Below the pieces are notes generated by a model. That model saw nothing but the letters and a program-made list of their open reading frames with translations, did not search any database and was not told the DNA's origin. From contig OZ037768.1 of the NCBI GenBank assembly GCA_964035545.1, positions 16,728,875 through 16,792,874 on the forward strand: a stretch of 64,000 bases of DNA, in the 5' to 3' direction. Position numbers and translations under genes: made by a program. Shown in pieces: positions 46,612-58,324 of the stretch (its first letter is position 1; each line of letters starts with the position of its first letter). The DNA is from Bugula neritina. Taxonomy: Eukaryota > Bryozoa > Gymnolaemata > Cheilostomatida > Bugulidae.

Positions 46612-48249
46612 ATGCCGAAAGGCAAACTGTATTTTCCCAGGACAACAAATACCGGCAACCCAGTAAACATCGCAGAATCTCTGCCCGATTGGCACAGGGC
46701 ACTGGGTCACATGAACAGCAATGACATAATTCAGCTAGAGAAAGTGACAACAGGTATGACCATAATGGGAGCAAAACTAAAAATTACATGCAAGACATGT
46801 GACAAAAGCAAAATCACAAAACAACCTCAAACAAGACGATAAACCTGAATTAGCTACACAGCCTCTACAACGTGTACACTCTGACTTATGCGGACCCATC
46901 ACACCAACTGCTAGAGGTGGACAAAGCTATAAAATAAACTTTATAGATGAATTTTCCAGTATGTTGCTCACCTACAACATATCACACAAAAGTGATGCCA
47001 CCATTGCACTTGAGCAATTCATTGCAGATGTGGCACCCATAGGAAATGTGAAGGAGATCCACACTGACAATGGCATGGAAAACCCTAGACAGCCATTTGA
47101 AGCCGTGCTACATGAGAGGGCAATCAAACACACCACCACAGCCTTCTACTCACCTTGCCAGAATGGTAAGTCAGAGGACCTAGCGTACCATAATTGGCAC
47201 GTCACTATGCCTACTCAAAGATTCAGATCTTTTCAAGACTTTCTGAAGTTTTGCTGTTGACCGTGCCAAGTACCTGCAAAACCGAAGCTACTAGAAGCAA
47301 ACGGGAAATACAGCCTATGAGTTATTTACAGGCACACCCTTCGACATGAGGAAAATTTACAATTTTGGATTTCAATGCACATTCTGCTCAGAAGGAAATA
47401 AGTTAAAGCTCAGTAATCGCAGACAAAGCGGCATATACCTTGGTGTCAACACAAAGAGCCAAAGCTACCTTATACTTGCCTCTAATCAGAAAATTGTCAC
47501 ATCCAGAAATATCATACCACAAAAATGCGGAAATGACGCAGTAAGCATCATGCCACAAGGACCCGCACAAAACAGCAGAAATGGTACTCAGAATACCCGA
47601 CCACAAGAATCTGCACCAAATCCGGCAAATGCCACTGCCCAACCTGGACCATGTAAACCAGAACAGGTGAAATTCAACATAAAGCTAGATACGTGGCAAA
47701 AGGATACTAGCAAATACAAGGAGTTGACTATGACGAAACTTACAGTCCAACCACCAGATTCACATCGATCAAATTGCAGTTACAGAAAGCAGCAAATGAA
47801 AACATGAAGATACATCAACTAGATGTTAAAGGGGCGTACCTAAACGCACCAATTGATAAGGAAATCTATCCACAACAGCCTGAAGGGTACGAAGAAACCG
47901 GAAGCCAAGAGAAGCTTTCTTGTTGTCTCAACAAATCCATATATGGTCTCAAACAAAGCGGACGGAATTGGCACCAAACACCAACCAGTTTCCTCAAAGA
48001 ACAAGGCTTCAAACCTGGTGCCGGAGACCCTTGCCCATATTTAAAAAAGGACCCTGCAGACAAATCAGCCAATATCATCATTTTTGGGTTGATGATATCC
48101 TTCTCTGCAGCCAAGACAACAGAATCACACAAACCAAATCTATGATGCAACAAAAGTTGAACATGGATGATAGAGGAGAATTAACCTGGTTTATGGGGAT
48201 AGACTTCAGGAGACAAGGAGACCAGTACACTATGTCACAGACTTCATGA
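46612..48249 (+). pseudogene. Copia pol remnant (integrase and reverse transcriptase)
   Basis: Conserved blocks in three frames. 46612-46842 has the GAG-pre-integrase part with a C-x2-C pair (CKTCDKSK). 46799-47260 carries the integrase core, with two of the DDE acids visible (D of HSDLCG and D of HTDNGM). 47774-48145 has the RT palm. 47920-48249 has VDDILL, the catalytic two aspartates of the YVDD box. Stops at 46840, 47258 and elsewhere separate them. Confidence 0.9.
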
Positions 48250-48510
48250 AAAAACATTCCGGATAAAACAGAGTAGCACTAACATGCTTTTCACTGACAA
48301 CCTTGGAGCCATTGCCATCACTAAGGGACAACCATACTCGCATCAGAGGAGCAAACACATTGCCATTGGATTCCACTTCGCCAGAGCAAACCACCATAGT
48401 GTACCAACACATCAGAGGAGCAGAGAACCCTGCCAATGTCATGACTAAGAGCTTGCCTAAAAGTAATCACAGAATTGCACTGGAGCTACTAGCTATCGAA
48501 TCATATGCTT

Positions 48511-48520
48511 GAAGGGGGCG
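48511..48520 (+). promoter_or_regulatory. Copia polypurine tract
   Basis: GAAGGGGGCG lies immediately before the 3' LTR, the usual site for priming of plus-strand DNA synthesis. Confidence 0.8.
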
Positions 48521-48802
48521 TGTTGAGAAACAATCATACGATCCCATCACTAATCACGTGACTATCGCGTGACAATATATTAAATAACTTCTGTACTAGA
48601 ACCGCTGTATTCTTTTTTATTCCTCTCTTCCGTTTTCTATAAAATGGGCCATCGTGCCATTTTTCATTCAAATAAATATTTTATTAAATACTAAAATTAA
48701 ATCAGTCATTCAGCTTACTCGATAAGTTAAAACATCAATCAATATAAATATCACAAACGTAATTCATAAATAACACTCTACACAATGGCCAAACATTCAA
48801 CA
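48521..48802 (+). repeat. Copia 3' LTR
   Basis: Starts TGTTGAG, ends CA and is followed by the target duplication ATAGT. Contains an AATAAA at the position equivalent to the AGTAAA of the 5' copy. Confidence 0.94.
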
Positions 48803-50650
48803 ATAGTGATATTCGTAAAAACAATTTTAATCCAAACTGCCAGTATAAGTGCTAATAGGGATAGAATAACAGTAAAATTATTAGCTGATGACTAATGAGT
48901 AATGATTCATCACTGAATAGGAATTATCTATTAATAAAACTTTGAAATAATAAATATAATACAAAATTAAAAATAAAATAGATAGATAACTTTTTTTATG
49001 AATAATAACCTTAAAAGTAAAGTTAAACCTCAACATTAGAACTGATACTAATAATAATAGTAATGCTAATACTAATACTAATAGTAATAGTAATAGACAA
49101 TAACATTAACTAATACTATAAGTATAAGTATTACTTTTTTAGTACAAGTATAACATAAGCTATATCATTAACTTCAAGTATAAGTATAACTATAAGTAGG
49201 TATAAGCATTACTATTACTATTACTATTAGTATTAGTATAACTATAACATTAAGTTTAACTATAAGTATAAGTAAAGTAAATCTGTGTTTTCAATGCGGC
49301 CAAACCATAACTTCATAGTTTACCTAAAAAGAGATGAGTTTAAAAAAATCTCTTAAAAGATATGCTAAAAAATTTTTTTGTATAATGTTCTTTTTTCAAA
49401 TGTTTACAAAAGCACTCTAATTAATATTTTTTATTTTAGGAAAGTTCAATTTGTTTCCAAGGAAAATTGTTAGTGTTAGTCTGAGTTCCATAGTATATAA
49501 CTAAAAGAAAAATTGACCATATTAGAATAATATTCTGTGTGTATAAAGTACAGAGCTTTACCTGCGTCGTGAAACCTTTTGCCAAACTAGTCTGATCACC
49601 TTGACCTTATTGTTGGTTTACTGCAAAAGACGACCTTGACACTACAAACGTAATTTGTGGCTGATATATTACAGCCTATAGGCAACATTTCTTAAATACA
49701 ATTTACACAATTGTAAAAGCCGATGGGTTGGTGAATTCGAGCAGTAATACATACACGAAATCAGTTGTACTTGTTTATGAGTTATGGTAATAATAATTTT
49801 TTTTAGCTAATAATTATAATATCATAGAATAGCTATTGCTTAGCTTATGCTTATAGTTATTATAATTCTTATAGTTATTCTAAATCGCATTTGAAGTAAT
49901 TTTTTTTATTATACTAGTCATTTATGACATTGGTTATCTAAAGGTAAACTGTAAATCTTCGACTCATAATCAACATCATTATCATAATGATAATGCTATT
50001 GTCAGACTGAGTGAGTATTGAATTTGATACTCATACTTATAGTCATACTCAATATCATAGTCATACTCATGGAGTATTACAGTGATAGTCATTGCAATAT
50101 TAATTGTTTAATTAGAACTATTAATTGGAATTTCTCTTTCTATAAATAATAATTTATTAATATTAATATTAATATTAATATATAAATATTTTTACAATGA
50201 AATTTAATTATTATGAATGATATTGATATTGATAATATCTTATTATTTAATTTATGCTATAAGTATAAGTATAACCTTATAAATAATATTACATTTAATA
50301 TAAGTACCAATAGTAATACTGTTACTGTTAGACTTAGTATTACTACTACATTTACTCACTAAATAATAATCAAATAATCAGTATGGCATTTACTATTACA
50401 TAAAGCATAGGTGTATAACTATTAATATTACTATTAGTATTGCTGTTGTTACAGCTATTAGTATAAGTATTATTAGATAATCATAATCACAATTATTGAG
50501 AATAATCGTAATCACTAGATTTATTGCAGTATTTTTGTTAGTAATACTTATGTTCTAAATGTAAATAAAATGTCTCACTGATGAGATAATAATAGCAGGA
50601 AATGCTTAGCTTTTATATTATGCTTTTATTTTTAGAATCAGCTAAAAACT
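48803..50650. other. Simple-sequence-rich spacer upstream of COG5
   Basis: Two tracts of degenerate TAATAG/AGTATAAGT walks (about 49030-49270 and 50260-50560) and a palindromic CATTATCATAATGATAATG segment near 49975. An acceptor-like TTATTTTTAG just before the COG5 ATG suggests a 5' UTR intron, but no upstream exon was identified. Confidence 0.6.
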
Positions 50651-53600
50651 ATGGAATCTAAGCCACTTAATGATGTCACTGATTTAGAAAAATGGCTAGG
50701 AGAACTTGACCTCCAAGGTAAATTTTGTTTTATTATCATGTAGGATTGCAAGTTATTTCTTGATTTTCTATGAGTGCATTATTGGCATTTGTAAGTCTAT
50801 GAACAAATGCAGGGTCTGTAGAAAGCTTCTTGGATCCAGACTTTGATGTAAAGGAGCAAGCCAACACCGTGTTACAGAGTGGGATATCAATATCAACTCA
50901 ATTGAGCAAAATCTCTGAAGGTATTATTATTCTAAATAAAGAACTTCATGCACAGGTCGTGGCACACCATGATAATCTTCTCTCACAAGCTACTGGAGTT
51001 GAAACACTTGAAGGTATGTATTATATATCAGATAGAGTGCATACTCTACGAACTTGCCTTTTTTTTTGTTTACAATATACAACTTACTCTTATTTTATTC
51101 TAAGTATTATTTGTTATTGATTCAGTTTTTGCATGATATTTCATCATATTTGGCGATTGATGCAGCTTGGAGAATTGCTTGCTTCATGTTTAGTTTATAT
51201 TGATTTAACTAAACGACTTACCAGCCTGGTAAATTAAATTTTTGTTAGTCTGATTTTCTCTGTGTTTTTTGTTCTTAAAATAATTATGAAATAGCAATAT
51301 GCTCATAAATCTGGTGAATAAATGAGTGCATGTGTTGCGTAGGTGTTTTACAAATGATGCACTCAAGGATTCAGTCACTGCTGAGCACCACGGAAAGAAT
51401 TCGTAGTAAAGTGACAGAACCTTTCAACAGGATTACTATGAGAATGAACCAATTGACTCGATTACAGGAAACATGTGACATGCTGAGGCGTGTCATCAGA
51501 ATTCTTTATCTTACTAAAAGGTTGAAAGTTCAACAGCAAGGTGGTGTCCGGGAAATTACGAAAACTGCTCAAAGTCTGAGTGAATTACGTACGTGTTTTC
51601 ATGTCTTAAGTTATAAAGGGCTGTTGCTTACAAATTTGCACCAGTACAATATTTACTTTATGCCTACAAGTTAAGTGCATTTATAGACATTATGTTGAGC
51701 GTATTATAATTTATACATACAGATGGTGTATTTTTCATATAAATTTGTTACAGGGATGCTGTCTGAAGGTGTTGATTTATCGGGAATTGAAGTACTGGAG
51801 AATGACAAGCGGATCATATCACAGGTCAGAGTGGAGGTCGAGTCTCAAGCACAGAAAATGCTTCACCTCGGAATGACAAACCTGGTAACATTACTTAATA
51901 CTTAACATCTGAGTGTAGAAATTAGTGTATTGTTTTAAAGATGACCAAATTCCTTCATGACTACACAGTTTGTGTTGACTGATCATTCATCTGTACTACT
52001 AGTATAAGTATTTACTACTAATATAAGTATTTACTACTAATATAAGTATTTACTTCTAATATAAGTATTTATTAATACAAGTATTAACTACTAATATAAG
52101 TATTAACTAGTAATACAAGTATTTACTACTAGTATGAGTATTTACTACTAATCTAAGTATTTACTACTAAAATAAGTATTTACTACTAGTATAAGTATTT
52201 ACTACTAGTATGAGTATTCATTGCATTTGCTGCATGCTTTCATAGAACCAGAATCAGGCTGGTACAGCTCTCCAAGTGTTTTATAACCTCAACTTGCTGA
52301 CTAGAACAGTGGATGACCTGATGACTGAGTACGAGAGTAAGATTGAGACATCTATTGACCAGACAGTAGATCTGCAGAAGTTGTCAGCCAATAATGAGAC
52401 GGCTCTGGCATCGGGTGAGTTGCTTAATTCTGTGTTTTTCTTACTGGGAAGATTCTCATGGCTGCAGTTTATATGTCTTCTCTTGGAACAGCGTGTAAAA
52501 CTGTTCTATTCTTGATGAATGAAGTGCATCTTGTAAAGTTTGGAGTTGCTTCCCCAAGTTTGCAATAAGTTAATCTTCATAGATGGCGTTTTCATTTTAT
52601 ATCAAAGTGATGCTTTCAGTAAATCTTTAATAATTATTGATTTATAATGATTTTATTTTGAAACTTCAAATTAATTTCACAGTCAGCCCTTCATTCACAA
52701 GTTGTTGATGTATCTTGTTGTTGTTTTGCAGCGTCTTGTTATATGCTGCCTTAGATATTATGCAAGATCGCCATGTTATTATTGCTGTTGACGTTCAATA
52801 ATAGTTGTATAATAATGCGTTTATTGTAATCATAATTTGTCTGTTCACTCACATAAGAGTAGTGTAGGACACCTATTCATGCTGATCATATTGTAGGGCC
52901 AGGACGTGTAAATCTGCCAGTGAACTCAGCTTTATTTAGAGCTAATTTATGGACAGCTATGGAGAAGTTGATGGAGAGTATATATTCTTCTTGCGCTCAG
53001 GTAAACTTTCATATATGTAGTATCTGGTGAGCCAAAGCTTTCTCTAATAAAACACAATACATTTATTGAACTGATTTAGAATGGTCCAACTTTTAGAAGT
53101 CAACTCCACTCAGTTGGTATCCTACATTTTATTGCATGGATAAAGCTCAACCTATGTTTCCCCAGTTGCTGGTTAACAAGTTAGCGAGCATATTTTACAA
53201 ATATAATACAACTTTAGGAAGGTCAGCTTGTACATGAGGATTGTCGTAGCTTTTTGTCACAGTCACAACTTTTCTGTCTGATTTTTATTTTCAAGTTTCT
53301 ACTGTTGAAATATATTTCCTTAATTTTGTATTTTTTTATTGTGGCCTTTTAATTTTGGAGGTTGGAGACAATGCTTATGCAAATCATATCAGCAACTATC
53401 AGAATGTGAACTTCAGCTTTTTTTAGTAATTTTAATATTTTTATTAGTAATTTCAATTTTTCCCCTGAAGTTGCATAATGTGACCATTGCCATGTTTGTA
53501 GATTCATCACTTACAAAGAGTGTTGACTAAAAAAAGGGATCCAGTGACTCAAGTCTGTTTTATTAATGAATATGTAAAAAGTTCTGATTCCAAACTATTG

Positions 53601-56600
53601 AACAGGCATTGGAAAAGCATAAACATGCTGCTGCAAAAGAAATTGATTTCTGCTTCAAATAGTGAGTAAAACCTCTGGTAGAATTTCTTTAACATTTTGA
53701 TTATATTCGTATGTAGTGTTTGCTATCAATATATATTGTATTTCACATGCATTGATTTATATAAAGTGGCAAGCACTCATTCAGTTACACTAGTAGCATA
53801 CTAGCATTACATATCTCAAATTAATTCTTCAAATATTTTTTTAAAATGGTTTGTTTAGCAAATTTTATGTCATTTTTAGAAACTTTGCTATAATCTATTG
53901 CTAATATGAGTTGTTTGTTACAAACTTAGCTTATACTTTGACAAATTATTGTAGAATCAAATCTTATAAGACAAGCACTTGAAGGTGAATTTCCTAAATT
54001 GCTAAGACTGTTGAGTGACCTGTGGACTCGATTAAACCAACTCATAGCAGCAACAACCAGTACAGACATTTCATCGGTTTCTCTCCTTTACTCTGACACT
54101 TCAGCTGATCACAAAACTGGAACTTTTGAGTGAGTTATTTTATTTATCTAGTTCTCAAATGTTAACTGACTGAAATAAACCTTATGCTGTTTTCATTCTT
54201 TTTTTTAAAACAAAACTGCAATATTTTGTGGAATCTTCGATAATTTTTCAATTTATGAGTTGGCGTTGTTTCGAGCTCAATTCTCTTATTATCATTTTAT
54301 TTTCCCTGTGAATTTTTGTCAATGGTTTGCTTATAGACTGCTATGAATTCTCTTTATAACTTTTAGTATTTTTGTAGTGCTGAGGTTTTACTACGGGAAA
54401 CTGTAGACCATTTCAACAATGCTTATCTCTCAAGATCCCTGTCTCGTTTGTTTGACCCCATCAACTTATTGTTTATCCAAGGATCTATGTCTATTCCTAG
54501 TAATGAAGAGATCAATGGTGTGATCAGCACTATATCAAGGTTAGGTTTTAAACATGTGCAGCATAATAAGGTGTATACCACAATGCACTTTCAGTGTTGA
54601 ATAATAATATATATGGTGACACATGTATACATTATTACTTGCTGTAATTTCTATTTGAAGTTATTTATATGTTTCATATTTTTTGTTTAATTTTCAGTGA
54701 ATTGCAGCTGGCCAGTTTTGACTCTAAGATGGCCTTTGCTGTGTCTAAGAATGTTTCGAAGACAATAAAGATGTTTGCTGTCAAATGCGAACAATTGGTA
54801 AGCGTTTTAATTCATGTTGTGAGACAAAGACTATTTAGTTCATCCTCTTCATCGGCCAATACTTTTTATCTCAAGTTTCATTTGCTATCCTTGCTGCCAA
54901 CTGTATTTATCTTTTTTAGTATGGAATTTAAGTCACATCTGATAAGGAGTTTTCACCTCATTAATCATCTTTTTAGGAATTGCAACAAGCTTTCCTTTCT
55001 GTTAGAATACATTATTGTATGCATGTATTTCAGCTGCCAGTGTTGTCTTGTTGCAGTTGAGTACAGATGGTGAAGCTAGCCAGGTCATAGAGCCAGCGAC
55101 AGCAGGTCAAACTCGCAATGCAGCGGTTGTGAACAGTCTATATTACTTACACATGGCCATCAACAAGCTTAAAAACAACTCAATGCAAGGTTATGATGCT
55201 AAATGCCTAGCAGTGGTTTCCGAGAGTCTTGAGGTAAAGTTCTTAGCTCTTAGGTTACTTATTTGCTTTGAATTAGTTCAATGTTTAATATAAGCTATAA
55301 TGTTGATTATATAATTATAGTCAGGGAGAGGACTAAGTCAATGTATGTTCTAGCTTATTGTGAAAATTGGCAAATTTACGCTCCAATCTGTAAGTTGTTC
55401 GGTAACACTGAAGGGAACTTCTATAGATAAAAGCAATCTTCCTTTTCGAGAAGTTAATATCTTTTTCTGTAAATTATGTTGATGCTCGATTATGTTCGAA
55501 GCAAGACCAATGTTCACCAGAAAAGTTAAAGGTGTACTAGATATTTCGTTTCTTCGGAAATTTCATTTGTTACACTGCCCTGCTGATATTCTAATGCTGA
55601 ATGAATGCATGACATCAAATAACACAATCTACCATTTCATGACTGCTCTTTTGTTATAAGTCACAATATTCCAGTTCTGAATGAATTTATAACGTCAAGT
55701 AAGACAGCCAACCATTATTTATTATTGGCTGCAGGCTTTGACAACTCTTATGAGAAATGCTGTTCAGCCGTTACTCAGTTCTATCAATGATTCAATGGAA
55801 GCAATCATCCTTACGATGCACCAGGAAGACTTTTCTAGGTAAAATGTGTATCACTTTCAAGCACATTAAATTTTTTAAAACTTATTTGCTAATATCAATG
55901 TGTTGGTTTTGTGCAAATTATTGATGGAAGTATTGGCAACTTCAGCTCTAATGAATCTCAACTAAGTAAATTTGTTTCCAGCTAACTTTGCTTGACTCAA
56001 ACAGAGCTTACAAACTTGTTCCATGGTAGTTATAGCTGCTGACATTTTGGTGTTAAACTTTAATGCATTACATGCCAATAATATGGAACAATTAATATGC
56101 AAGTATTAACATAAATATAGTATCACTTAGCAGCTGTTTTAGAATCTAAAATATCAACACAGTTCATTTTCATCTATACATCTGTAATTTATTTGTGTCG
56201 TCATAATTGTTTGATATGTTTGAGAAAGTATTATGTTTACTTACTGTAGTGCCACTGCACACAGTGATTCCCAACAGTGCTCACTATACATGAAGGAATT
56301 GCAAGGATTCCTGGCCAGAGTGCACTCTGAGTACCTCTCTCTGTTTGAGTGTACAGACTTTATCTTAGAATGGTGGGCAAAATTTTCAATTGATAAGTCT
56401 TTATTTCATACTAGAAACTACAGTCTGCGCTATTTCTTATTATATTTTTGAAGATTATATAATATATCATGAAGTGCAATAACTTCTTAGTTGTATGTAG
56501 ATGATATTAAATTTCCGCTGTAGTGTGCAACCATATCTCTGCAATGGGCTGGAACTGTTTGTAAGACACTCTAGTCTCTTGAGGCCAGTTGGTGATGGTG

Positions 56601-58138
56601 GTAAGATGCGTTTGGCAGCTGACTTTGCTCAAATGGAGTTGGCTGTTCATCCTCTCTGTAAACGAGTCGGTGACCTTGGAAGGTCATATAAACTTCTCAG
56701 AGCCTTCAGGTGAATTCACATACTCCTGTATTGGTGCTAAAACCAAACGTCTCACTTTTAACTTGTATTTCAGGAGTTTATTGCTGCTCACAAGCTTCTA
56801 TCTAAGACTAATGGTGTATTTTTATAGAGAACTCATAACGCTACAGGTTTTCTACATTTCGTATAATTGTAAAGGATAACCCGCTGAAATTGTGAAGGTT
56901 CTCTAGAGTCTAGACAAACAGATTATTGAGACATGAGTATAATGGCTCCCATACAAAACGTTTTCATAATACTACCATATACTTATTTCTACATCATTTC
57001 ATTTTGTGATTTTTGAAACTTTTAGACCACTTCTTTTTCAATCTGTGGAGAATATAGTGCAAAGTCATGCTGTCGGTGATGTGATTCCAATTAGTACAGT
57101 TTTGCATTACTTGTTTGGGAGAGCACCCGAGGAATTAAGATCACCACATCAGGTATATTTAAATATACTTTTGATATGAATTTATTTATTTGAGTGGAAT
57201 ATGTCTTAAAAAGTTTCAGAAATGTTTTATAAATATGCCAAACTAGCGTGATTCCTATACAGTATTTACAATATAAAACCCAAGGTGACAAAAACCACTA
57301 TAAATATACATATTCTACGATGATTACTCTACTTCAAATCTTTTCAAATTATCTGCTAACCAGAATTTATATTACACATTTCTAATTTCAAGCTAATATT
57401 CAAAATCATTGGCACCCATACAAGACCTTTTGAGACAAAGCAATACTTTCAACAACCTATGAAGAAGTCTTAAATATTCTAAAACTTGAAGCTGATTGCA
57501 TTTTTCTTTTGCTGCGTCAACCCTGTAAGGCCTAGCCTAGTACGAGATCAAGTGAGATCCTTTGCTGTTGCTCTATGGTCTACGAACTACTAATTTTGCG
57601 TATCATTGCAAAAAGATAATACTTTTAATAATAGTTGAATTATATCCAGCTTACCATTAAGTGAATATCCCTACATGCTCTCTCTCAAAACTACAAATGA
57701 ATTTAGTTGGTTCATAACAGTTAGGATTTTGGATCTATTATGCAATATATGAATTTTACCATTAGACCCTTACCAAGGATATTGTAACAAGGATAATTAA
57801 GACTTTTTATACATTATATAATTTTGTCTATGCTTGTAGGTAGCTAATTGGTCTCTTTCTCGATACACTCATTGGCTTGAAACTCACCCTTCAGAAACTG
57901 ATAGACTTGTTCTTATAAAGTAAGTGCAACTATACTAATTGTTTTACAATTGTCCATCTTTTCTTGACTTGCACCATTAAAATACAAGTCTCCTTTATGA
58001 AATTATAAGTGTCAGTTTAATTGTTTTAGAGGAGCTTTAGAAGCATATGTCAAGTCAGTCAGTGCCAAAGGTGGCACAGAGTACAGTACTGTGTATCCAA
58101 TCATGTTGGAGCTCTTAAACAAAGGCTTGAAAGAATAG
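50651..58138 (+). CDS. COG5: Conserved oligomeric Golgi complex subunit 5, complete
   Basis: Tethering-complex subunit (lobe B) for retrograde traffic within the Golgi. Seventeen coding exons: 50651-50717, 50813-51013, 51343-51588, 51754-51884, 52246-52414, 52897-53000, 53502-53661, 53955-54129, 54378-54539, 54698-54797, 55057-55233, 55735-55838, 56250-56372, 56524-56709, 57026-57152, 57840-57919, 58030-58138. Phases all agree, giving 806 residues (human about 839). Signature blocks: [93 protein letters not shown] and VYPIMLELL, each nearly identical to vertebrate COG5. Start chosen at the only ATG upstream of the first conserved block in phase. A poly(A) signal AATAAA is at 58220-58225. Confidence 0.97.
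51998..52215 (+). repeat. 20-21 bp tandem repeat in a COG5 intron
   Basis: About ten copies of TACTACTAATATAAGTATT and variants, just upstream of the exon at 52246. Confidence 0.93.
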
Positions 58139-58324
58139 TGATAATCTTGTAGCAAGTCTTCATATTTATTTTTTTCTATCTTGAAACATAAATATCATTT
58201 TATTTATAACAAGTCTACTAATAAATTACAAATATCGTATCTCATTCATTTGTATTAAAATGATGTAAATATAAATATTGATAATTTAATAAATAGTAAA
58301 ATAAAAAGTTAGTGTTTGTATCAT

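Larger units (their letters stand above)
45183..48802 (+). mobile_element. Copia-type LTR retrotransposon, broken
   Basis: A 3.6-kb element with two LTRs, a primer-binding site, a polypurine tract and a 5-bp target duplication ATAGT (45178-45182 and 48803-48807). Remnants in copia order: gag (45447-45960), a zinc knuckle CMACGKK (about 46070), protease VDCEVTSHLVN (46310), WHRALGHMNSNDI (46690), integrase VHSDLCGPI, FIDEFSS, HTDNGME (46870-47080), RT QLDVKGAYLNAPIDKEIY (47815), SIYGLKQSGRNWHQ (47935), WVDDILLCSQD (48085), then an RNase H piece TDNLGAIAITKGQP (48290). Many frameshifts and stops, plus a deletion between RT and RNase H, make it non-autonomous. Confidence 0.95.

Noticed and set aside
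49560-49640. Possible 5' UTR exon of COG5
   Set aside because: No transcript-start or splice signal strong enough to support it.
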